Assembly: GCA_013396915.1 (NCBI GenBank)
Contig: VWZL01005205.1
Span: 496,001-560,000, forward strand
Length of the DNA stretch: 64,000 nt
Source: Stercorarius parasiticus
Lineage: Eukaryota; Chordata; Aves; Charadriiformes; Stercorariidae
Direction of reading: 5' to 3'
The translations under genes and the position numbers were made by a program. Position 1 is the first letter of the stretch; each line of letters starts with the position of its first letter. Under the pieces are notes generated by a model that saw nothing but the letters and a program-made list of their open reading frames with translations, made no database searches and was not told the origin of the DNA. Of this stretch, positions 53,601-62,319 are shown piece by piece.

Positions 53601-56600
53601 GAGAGTGGACTTACAGGCTAACAGATAAAACACTACCTGTTACATCAAGACCTTCATGCTACCAGCGGGTCAAGTAAACCAGATGCTTTGCCACAACTAC
53701 AGAAAATAGAGGGACAGATGCTGGGTGCAGGGAGAAGAGGAAGAGGCTGAACAAATTTAATAACAGGATCCTGCACTACTTCTAACAGGATGATTTAAAA
53801 CTGCAAGAAATGCTTTATAGTGACAGTACTCAAATGCTAGTGAAGAAAACGGCCCCTCACAACAAACCCTGTATGGATTCATTATTCCTGCTTCAGAGAC
53901 TGCAGTCCAAACTGACACCCATGGACGAAGCCAAGGGAAACACTGCACCTCAAAATGGAATGAAACACATCATGGTGGTAAACAGCATTTCCTCATTAAG
54001 ATCTTTAAACAAAGAGGAGGTGGGAGATAGGTGGGGAGGAGCTTTCACCTTGAGGAAATCACTCAGACATTTTTACCACTTAACAGCAAAGGGCTGTTTG
54101 CTTTCAGCAGAAAGAGGATCAGCTCTCCTCACCTGGCTAAAAGTAACTGTGGACAGTAATTTGGACTACCTTTAAAAAGATCAAGTTACAATTATTAACC
54201 TTTTAAATTCACAAGCAACAAGTCTTGTAAAATTTGGCCCTGCTCTGAGAAGTTATGCAAGAGATAAATAAAAAGGGAAATGCAGACAGCTCTAGTAATA
54301 CTCATTAATTACAGGAAATGAACATATCCTGGAAGGAAACGGCCCAACATAAGCACAAAAATGGGGGAGGAGTAGCAAACAGACATCACTTATTTCTGGG
54401 ACACTCAGACTGCCTTCTAAAGCAAAGTATTTCCTCAACTTTAAACAACAAACAAACACCAACACTGCCTTGTTCCTCAGCTTTCCACACTCGAGGAGTG
54501 TTCAGGGCTACTGAAGCAGCCAGAAGAGTTTTGCACGGATGCTGCAGTAGTCCCATGTCCATTCGGAGACTTCCACATCAGCTGCCTGGCACAGCCAGTA
54601 CCTTTCCATTACCAGTATTGTACGGCTGTTGTAGAAGAAGCTGAAGTACCAGAAAGTGTCAATGCATACAACGCAGCACCTTTGGTGTGAGATTCTTCTA
54701 GTACAAACAAGCACAGCATGCTCCATTTTCCTTCCTGGCTCAGTCTTGCAACAGGTTTAATGTTCTGACCTAATACAGGGGAATGCTTTAACCTTTCATT
54801 TAAAGTCTAAGGATGTGTGTAGCACTTTTGGAATTTAAGTGTTTTGCTCCACTAGGTCAGCATGCTAAACAACTAACACAAAACAGTCCTGCTAAGCTTA
54901 ACACTACATCCCAATAATCACAGCACAGATATTTTACTAGTCAGACAATTCAGGGGCTATTAACATCCTCCGCATTGAGCTAGAGCCTTTGGGAAGTCAC
55001 AAAGCCTCACAGCATCTTTCAGCCCTCTCTGAATCAGAAGCCAGGTATACCACACGCATTCAGTATCTGCTCTCATGCAGAACGTATCCATCACATACAG
55101 CACACATCTGTCACAAAGGACACCAGCTTTCAGTGAGGTTAAGAAGGACTCCCAGATCCAGCTAGGGGGATGGGAAGGATGGCATAACATTTTTTCCAGT
55201 TGTAAACCTGGGTTGTTTCATTGTAGGCTTACATCTATATTTGTGTGTTTAAATTGTTCTGGAAAAAAGCGTTTCTCACATTCCTCTAGTTGTTTTAGGA
55301 AAAGAGTTATGTTATTTAAAAGGGACATTTTATTCCTTACCTTAAACCCAGACTTCAAGTGCGTTTTTCAAAAAAAGCAGAATAGCCTGCAACACGCATT
55401 TCAACTCCTTAACAAACATCTTTAACTTCCCTGTCAGATTCACAAAACTAAGACCTGTTTCTTCTCACCCAAGACCAGAGACAGACACTGTTCCAGACTG
55501 GGACTCCTCAGCAAGTATCTTAAACTAGAGAGGTCATTTAGGCTTGAAGGTACCGTTGCCCGAATTTTCCATATTCCAGTATTAGCATGTTAAAACACTA
55601 ATAATGCATTAACACACTAACACCCTAGAATGGGGATACCGCTATTGAAGCTTATTTCGTTCTACGCAATGGCCACAGGCATCCCTAAAACTGGTCCATG
55701 CTCACAAAACTGACTTCAGTACTTCAAAACTACTTATCTTCCCAAACTTTGCTGAAGGATCCTTTTGAGGAGTTCCACGACATTCTACAGTAAATTCTGA
55801 CGCTTTAGACTTAAATATATTGCTGAGGTTTGCTTTTTTTAAGAGTTGTTTCTGCAGACTANGTGAAACAAAGTAGTTTAAGGGGCTGTGATTATTTTTG
55901 CCAGATATACTTGCACTCTGGATTCTCATGTAGCCCTTCCTTCAAAAAGAAAGATAATCCTTACAAGGCGATCAGAGTTAGGATTAAAATCGTCCAAGCA
56001 GGAAGAGTTGTAGACGTTCCTCAGAGCAGCCCAGAGACCCTTCTCCCTCTTTGCAGGTTCTTTGAATTCAAACAATTCTTGTCATTTCGGCTGGCCTAGG
56101 TTAGCATCCACATGCAAAGACGTTTTAGCTATCTAGAGTCATCAGATGCATCCAGAAAGCAGGCTGAAGAATGAAAGCGTTGATTAAACGGTAGTGAATA
56201 TACTAAAAAAAAAAATATAATCAAAGCTTCCCCCCACCTTTTAACACCCCATCAGCTGGATTCTCTCAGGTATTCTTCCCACCACCACACGGCCAGGAAG
56301 ACCTACCTCAGCTGGAGGACATGAGAACAAACCAACCCCCTCGCAGAGACCTGATAACAATTAACTCACCTGACATGATTTATTGCTAAACGCCTGTAAA
56401 GAAAACAAAGGGAACAGAATGTCCAAAGTGTTAACTTTGCTAGCTGTGACTTCAGTAACTGAAGAGTTACTAAACTGCATTTAGAACTTCTCCAAAGTTG
56501 GGTGTCTACCTAAGGAAATGTGAAAAGTAAACGAACAGCCTTAGTTCTACCTGCTCTCCGTACAAGTACACACCAGTTCATCACACAGCAACCGGACTGT

Positions 56601-57196
56601 TTTGCTTACTGCAGGACGTTTTACTGGTTTTCTACTCGTGCGTAAACGATTCACTAACTTCTAGAAAAGCCATTACAAGCCATGTCGGTACATCTTTTCG
56701 CTCCTCTGCGGTCTGCCAGGGAATGGAATCCTGCCTTTTCCTCAAACTTTAGCATTTATCTGTTGAAAAAGCCGCAACGATTTTTCTCCAGATCTTATAA
56801 GACGCAGGTCAACATCGGTAATGCAATGGGTGATCACCACCCCGTCTGAAGTGGAAGCTACTGAAAAGTTGCAGGCAGATATTTTTTGGGTAGCAGCTTT
56901 CACAGGTTGGGTTTTGAATAAGTCTGGATCAAAAAGCAGAGCACACGGAAGAGCTCTGGGCAAACCTGCGCCTTTGAGACCTGCCGAGGGCGAGGTTTCC
57001 CACACCGAGCCTCAGCCCGGGCCGTTCAACGGCCCTTCACTCCCCGAGGGCCGGTGCCCGGGCTCTTCTGCGGGGGAGAAAAGCGCCGCGGGGAGCGAGG
57101 AGGAGGAGGGAAAGGAACAAAGTGGGACCCAACCTTCGTCCTCAAGGTCTGATGGATGTCTGCTGCCAGCTCCCCTTTCCACCACTGCTCCTCCAT
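35177..57196 (-). CDS. CCNJL: Cyclin J-like protein, five-coding-exon gene
   Basis: Cyclin-fold protein, presumed partner of a cyclin-dependent kinase. Its kinase and role are poorly known. Coding exons in transcript order are 57196-57134, 46173-45963, 37815-37516, 36682-36523 and 35615-35177 (63, 211, 300, 160 and 439 bases), giving 390 residues with matching phases throughout. The N-terminal cyclin box spans roughly residues 25-150 and includes MRRYFIDLL (37-45, the MRxxxxDWL region of cyclins) and SKFEEKED (92-99, the KYEE-like helix). A C-terminal cyclin fold covers about 150-245, with PSLIAAACV in it. The tail from 246 is rich in Gln and Ser and ends in GCFDG. The tail blocks [10 protein letters not shown] and [10 protein letters not shown] identify CCNJL rather than the paralogue CCNJ, and FABP6 adjacency agrees with human 5q33.3. 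The N terminus ([13 protein letters not shown]) looks nearer to CCNJ as I remember it. It is shorter than the human isoform of about 435 residues. No lesion is seen. Confidence 0.95.
35930..36170 (+). repeat. CR1 LINE fragment in CCNJL intron 4
   Basis: Sense-strand CR1 blocks appear in order: GATATTAGGAAGAAGCATTT-T, ACACTGCAACAAGTTGCCCA with GAGAGGT, CATCCTTGGAGACAGTCAAA, CTTGACTAGACAACACCC, and AGCCCTGCTTTAAGTAGGG. These match the late ORF2 and 3' UTR portion. It is antisense to CCNJL. The final octamer repeats are missing or unrecognisable. Confidence 0.85.
36523..36682 (-). CDS. CCNJL: CCNJL coding exon 4
   Basis: Acceptor GGTTGTAG|ATCACAC, donor TTCAT|GTAAGA. Encodes residues 192-244 ([20 protein letters not shown] and on to LEMMF), the second cyclin fold. 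Both boundaries are phase-consistent with the neighbouring exons. Confidence 0.93.
37516..37815 (-). CDS. CCNJL: CCNJL coding exon 3
   Basis: Acceptor TTCTGACAG|GTAAATTTG, donor GTGCAAG|GTAAGAG. The longest internal exon: 99 full codons, from [20 protein letters not shown] to FLDFSVQ, finishing the first cyclin box and starting the second fold ([16 protein letters not shown] at 141-156 approximately). Confidence 0.95.
37816..45962. other. CCNJL: CCNJL intron 2
   Basis: 8147 bases, GT-AG on the - strand. I see no additional exon, RNA gene or recognisable transposon. Short A-runs occur (for example 44018-44030). An intron position matching the human gene is likely but not verified. Confidence 0.8.
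45963..46173 (-). CDS. CCNJL: CCNJL coding exon 2
   Basis: Acceptor CCCCCATAG|GAACTT preceded by an unusually long pure pyrimidine run, donor CTAGCAA|GTAAGT. Encodes residues 22-91 ([20 protein letters not shown] to CLLLA) and the first base of Ser92, the front half of the cyclin box. Confidence 0.95.
46174..57133. other. CCNJL: CCNJL intron 1
   Basis: 10960 bases. No further exon or RNA gene recognised. It contains a 17-base T run at 47965-47981, an 8-bp perfect inverted repeat with 4-base loop at 50881-50900, and a partial CTCF-like match (CTGCCACCTCCTACC, 49480-49494). One N at 55861. First-intron enhancers are possible but not visible. Confidence 0.75.
50881..50900. repeat. Short perfect inverted repeat
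   Basis: GACACCAC, loop TTGT, GTGGTGTC. A 20-base perfect hairpin in CCNJL intron 1. The arms do not extend further. No function assigned. Confidence 0.8.
57134..57196 (-). CDS. CCNJL: CCNJL coding exon 1
   Basis: Encodes [20 protein letters not shown] and Lys21, exactly 21 codons, phase 0 into exon 2. The ATG at 57196 has A at -3 and G at +4 and aligns with the human start. Another in-frame ATG 15 bases upstream (57211) is in weaker context (T at -3) and would add five residues (MGRKR). The donor is AAG|GTTGGG, a weak match beyond the GT. Confidence 0.9.
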
Positions 57197-57399
57197 CCTT
57201 TTTCTTCCCATCCAGACACAGGGCTGGAAGAAACGGGGCCGCTCTGCTGGGAGGGAGAACAAANGTGCGGGCGGCGAGGGGCACGGCCCAGCTCGGCGGT
57301 GCCGGCGGGAGCGCTGCCCGCAGCCTCCGCGGGGCGAGGAGGGGGGGAGTGAAAAGGGGAGGAGAACGCGGCTACCCCCTCTGCCGCTGTGTCTCTTAG

Positions 57400-57419
57400 G
57401 TTAATTGGCGCTAATTAAC
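57400..57419. promoter_or_regulatory. 20-bp palindrome with homeodomain- and E2F-like cores
   Basis: GTTAATTGGCGCTAATTAAC is symmetric at nine of its ten base pairs. The arms carry TTAATT/AATTA homeodomain cores and the centre TTGGCGC resembles an E2F site. It lies about 200 bases upstream of the CCNJL start codon and overlaps a CAGCTG E-box. Factor assignment is inference. Confidence 0.5.
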
Positions 57420-57507
57420 AGCTGGCTGCCTGAGGCAGGGGCAGTTCTTTTCCCCTCCGTGCCCCTGCGCTCCGGCAGCGCCTGTGCGCGGTCCCTGCCA
57501 GCCCCCC

Positions 57508-57539
57508 GGGATGGGATGGGATGGGATGGGATGGGATGG
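57508..57539 (+). repeat. GGGAT pentanucleotide microsatellite, G-quadruplex motif
   Basis: Six GGG runs, each separated by AT (57508-57510 to 57533-57535), followed by ATGG. This fits the G3-N2-G3-N2-G3-N2-G3 quadruplex pattern with very short loops. It is on the template strand of CCNJL, about 310 bases upstream of the start codon. Confidence 0.9.
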
Positions 57540-58757
57540 CCCCCTCCCAACAGCCGCCGAACTGGGGGGCGTTCGGGCAAAACGGCAACAGCCGGACACG
57601 GCTGACTTGGGCCTGCTGCATGTAGTTGTCTTCCTAGCCGAACTAGAAAGGGTAGTGCGGGCAAAATTGCCGGAGAAAATGAAATATAAAGCTTCTCCCG
57701 GTAATGAAGGCTCTGCATACTCAATAAATATGCTCATTATTAACAGAAGAGATCGACTTTCTCCTTGTTTTATGGTTCCTCCTACGAGATGCCTTATCTT
57801 AAGCTGCCGGAACACTGTAGTAGTGCTTGCTTGTTGTCTTAGCATGAGGTTTGGCAGGAGCACAGCTCCCTTTTGGGCCACGTGTCAAGGCTTCCCCCTC
57901 ACAGTGCCAGAAAGCAGCTCCGTCCTATGCGGACACTGAGCTGGGATGCGCTTCCCCCCGTTCTCCATACTGCAGACATAACCCCCATCTCGTCTCTTTG
58001 GGATGGGTCCCATCCTTGTTACACAGCAGTGACGGCACCAGCCACAGCAGGACCCTGATGTGCTGCCACAGAACGTGGAGATTTGTGCTCTGCCATCAGA
58101 GCTCAGCCTGGCAGGGTCTCAGGCATTGCTTTGCCCTGGGAGCCAAAGGTCCCTCATCCTTTCCAAGTTTTATACCCAAGGCACCACATAGGTTTATTCT
58201 CAGGCCTCTTGAGGGCCATGTTTATAGTCCAGGAGATATTTCAGCAGATAGAACTGAAATCTTTCAACAAGTCTTTCTCAGCACTCCCCTTCAGCAATTC
58301 CAGGAGCCAAAAAAGTCACCATGGAACTTGTTTTATACCCAAATCTCACTGTTGATCCATTAAGGAAGAAGAATTTTCTTGACAAAGTTTACAAGGCCTA
58401 GCAACGGCCTTCCCATTTAAAATTTCGTTTTTAGAATTAGGCTTTTTTTTTTTTTTTAAATAATTGCCACTCATTCTGCACTGAAATTTGCAAAAGAACC
58501 TCACAAAACCTTTGTTCCTTGGTTGGTTTCCTAAAGGAAAGGAACAACAAAAATCTGTCTGCTTCAGTCGAAATAAATATTTGTGTTGATTTTACTGTTC
58601 GTGGGAAAATATTTTTGTGATCAAAGAAAGTTGTTGACCAAATCTTCTGGGGAAAACATACCCCAGTTGTTTATAGTCTGTGTTTGCTGGCTGTCCCCTG
58701 CTATAAAAGAGAAGCAGTGAAGTTAAGTGGCAACAGCTATTAAGCCTAATATAAAAG

Positions 58758-58771
58758 CTGCCACCAAGTGT
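58758..58771 (-). promoter_or_regulatory. Possible CTCF-like motif
   Basis: On the - strand, ACACTTGGTGGCAG matches the CTCF core at 12 of 14 positions. It faces the + strand motifs at 14918 and 22382 across FABP6 and CCNJL. Weak evidence by motif alone. Confidence 0.3.
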
Positions 58772-61700
58772 CCATGAGAAATAATTTTCCCCTATTTTCT
58801 TTTAAGTACATCCCAGTAGCCCTTAAACAAAGTATTAGGTGCCTTAAATTAAAGCAAAGAAAAAACTTATCATGTCTTTTTGCTTAAAACTGAGCACGTG
58901 CTTAGCTATTTGGTTGAATAACAGCCGGAGCATTTCTTTACACGTAGTCTGTTCATGGTTCATACAATAATATACTTATTTTCTATAACATTTTTTATAT
59001 ACATGTATTGTATCAATATAATTCTCAATTTTTTATAGCGTATTATTTGAAAGAAAGAATATCAGTTCTTTGAAATAATGTTTCAATAATAGGAACATGG
59101 TATAGATTTTCCAAAAATCATGTCTATAGCATCTATTGATTTAAAACTTGTAATTTTAAAATCTGAATTATTTTTAAAAATCTTGAGATTTCATGTGAAA
59201 TAGAAAACTGTTCCATATAACACTGGTTTTAATTTCGCAGCCAAAAGATTTTTTTTTTCCCCAGAGTATGGTCCATGTGTTCCACTTGTTCCATTTGAAA
59301 ATAAATTAAGTATGATGTATCAGAAGTTTCCTTCAGTAGCTCCATTGATATTAAAAATGGAAACAAATCATGAACAAGATTCTCCTCTCTGGAGATGCTG
59401 GCTGCTGCAGGGCTCAGGGCTAGCAGGGCTCAAATAGACTGCCCTAGTGATTTAAAAAAACACAACCCAACCAACAGGGTCTTTGATATCATAAAACATT
59501 CACAGTAACTAATTAGAGAGTGCAGTAATTCTGTATTTGATAAGAGCTCAGACATAGCCTTGGACCTTGGAACTGCTTTATTTTGAAGGAAGGAGTGCCA
59601 GCAAGGCCATGGACATAAACCAGCAAATCCAGTACTGTTACACCTGATGATAGTCAAATGAACTACACTTAGACATGATCATTAATTCGTTGACATCGTA
59701 AAAATTGACTGCAGCTACAGCATATCTTTTTCCATCCAAATGAGATCATTCAAATCCTCACCAGGTTCTGATATAAAGGGTAAAGTTTGGTTTAAAATAC
59801 AGGCGTTGGCCACAAAATAAATACATTGATTTAATTTTCAAGTGTTTTAAAAAAGACTGAGAGACATGAAAGTAAAATCCCACGGAGATTTCCAAAGTAG
59901 GTTTGCATAGAGTTTATATTAACTTTGAGAAGTTTTATGTTACTCTTTCATCATTAGTAAGGCACTGTTGGGTAAAGCACAGGTAAGTAAAACTTCACTG
60001 ATGCATGTTGAGCTTGTAAGTCAAGGAAATTGTTAACGTTGAGGGGGTTTTCCCTTAAAAATCAATTTAACTAGGCAAGTTTACATCTTTAGTGCTACCA
60101 TTCTAAGTGCTGAGGCTATAAAATGGCTTTTTAGGCAACAAAACTATATGAAAATAACCAAGGACACCAAATTGACCAAGAAGTAGCTCAGGCAACCCAC
60201 ACCTCACCTGCCACCAGGACGGGCATGGAAGAGGCCAGGACTCAGCTGGGGAATGAATGCAGTGGAAACACCATGGTACAGAGAGAGGACCAAGCGCACA
60301 GAAAGCCTGCACCCGTATCAGTAAGGCTCTCGGTTGAACCCAAATGGAAAAATTGGGCTTTTTAGTCAAGTCTCAGGTATAACACAGGCAGCACCAGCAT
60401 CTGCTTGTGCCTGTGCTCCTGCCAGAGAGACTGGGTGTGTCAGGAAGGCATCAAAAAGCCACTTGTTCAGCCCTCAACCTCACCTGCTGCTGGAGGTGGA
60501 GAGGAGCTTCCCTCAAACCCAGCAGGGACCACCTCAAACCTACCCAAGAACCCACAGGACTCCTCCTTCCCCAGGTGAGCAGCCCAGCTTCTTATTGACC
60601 AGGTGCCTCCCATTTCACGAGGATTCCAAAGCTAGATAGGCTCAGCAACAGCTGAGCACTAATTTAAGCCAATTTGGGTGCTTTTATACAGTGTAATGTT
60701 TTTCTGCTGATGAGGAGGAAGAGTTTTGGTTCTCTGTGTTCATCTGTATCTTCCACTGACTTCCCTGTGTGGTTCCTCTGTTGCTCTTTTTGTGTTTTTA
60801 TTATCTGATCTAGCTTACTGAACCTAATTTTTCTACTGGGCTAGTTCCCTGCAATTTCAGGGGGGGATGTTAGTTCATAGGAAGATCTGAAGCCAGCGCA
60901 AAGCGAGCAGCAAGAGGTAAGCAGGGCCTCTTCCTTCAGCAATGTTGAACTGTGATGATGTGGTTTGTGGAGCTGTGCCCCTAATCTGCCTTGTCCTGTC
61001 CCCTCCAAGAACCAGCACAGGTGGGGCTGGGCAGCAGGGGCCTGACCCAGCAAAAAAGAGCACAGGGGAAGATCCTGTAAGCTGTGGGGAGTTGTGTCCT
61101 TGCTTTACTGACTCAGCTGGATCAGGTGTAACACAAACCTATTAGGAAACTGGTTAGAGGCTAGGGAGCTCCACGTCTGTGTGGCTGGCAGAGGTGAGGG
61201 CAGGGTTGTGAGCAGGGCAACCCCTTTCTTCCTGGGGTTCATGGGTTTGGAGAGCTGCAACCTGCTTTCCTCTGCTGTTGGTAGAAGCAAGCTATGAATT
61301 ATATGTATATATATTTTAAGGCAAGGTTACAGGGTTATGACTGTCCTTAGGAGCTGTAATTATTAAGCCTGGCTGGCAGGTATGAAGGGCTTTAACCCCA
61401 GTGAGCTGCTGTTGAGTATGTATCTGTGCCAGACCAAGCCTGCAACAGTGCAAGGGAAGAACAACATTGCAGATGGTATTCTAGGGTTTAAGAACTCTGC
61501 TGTGCTTCCAGGTAACTTGAAGAGCCTGTTTTAGTCAAAGGCTTTGGAACGGTTGCAGTTCCTAACTTTCTGCTGATGCTGAGCGGGTTGAATTGGGATG
61601 CATGTGCCTTGGGACACTGAAGGCCCCCAGGAGAGGCTCATGGACCTGCTTCTGCCAAGCAGCCTGGGATAGCTGAGCTTTGTGCCCAAGAACTGGAATG

Positions 61701-62302
61701 ATGCACAAGCCAGCTCCCTGGCCCCGCCCGCCCCCGGATGCCCCCCGTCAAGCACAGCATCCCCTTGTCCCTGCTCCTTCCTGGTCTGAGCACTCATTTC
61801 CTTGTTCCTCCTCTTAGCTAGCACTTTATGTGGAAATTAGAAACTCTGTGAATGTACCTGTCCCTGTAGAGGTCTCTTCCTTCTTGGCCTGCCTGCCGAG
61901 CACCAAGGGGACATGGCCTCTCCTGCACATAGTTGCTGGAAAACGCAGGGAGGAATGACAGGGCCGTTACAGGGGTTACAGCAGAGCTGGAGCAGGGCAT
62001 GGGGAGCTGCACATCATGGGCTTGTGCTGTCCTGATGTAACTCTGCAGTTTTAACTGTTGGACCCGGCTTGTTTCCAGTGCAGAAATGGCCCCTGGCAGT
62101 GGGAAGGGGCTGGGAGCGGGACAGTGGCTGCTGGGAGGCAGGACAGCTGGGACGGTGCGGAGAGCTGCCAGCAGTCGTGCAGCCCCCAGGGCTGGGTACT
62201 GTTATCGTGGGCCTGCCATAACATGGTCTTCAGGGACACGGCGCTACCTAGCGAGGCAGCATTGACAAAACCTGGAAGAACAGAAAAAAGAAACTTTTTT
62301 CC

Positions 62303-62319
62303 TTTTTTTTTTTTTTTTT
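62303..62319. repeat. Poly(T) run
   Basis: Seventeen consecutive T after a T-rich lead (CTTTTTTCC). It is simple sequence, and no adjoining retroelement body is recognised on either side. Confidence 0.85.

Larger units (their letters stand above)
56960..57660. promoter_or_regulatory. CCNJL: CpG island and promoter region of CCNJL
   Basis: A sharp rise in G+C and in CG dinucleotides starts near 56960 and fades by about 57660, in a window that is otherwise AT-rich. It covers the first coding exon (57134-57196) and the sequence immediately upstream on the - strand, so transcription of CCNJL very likely begins here. There is no TATA box near the start codon, as expected for an island promoter. 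It includes a palindrome at 57400-57419, a CAGCTG E-box at 57419-57424 and a G-quadruplex motif at 57508-57539. One N occurs at 57264. The boundaries are by eye. Confidence 0.8.

Noticed and set aside
57411..57939. Several 100-156-codon frames on both strands over the CCNJL CpG island
   Set aside because: CG-rich DNA lacks stop codons. These frames run through the GGGAT microsatellite and match nothing, and the only homologous coding piece is the 21-codon exon at 57134-57196.
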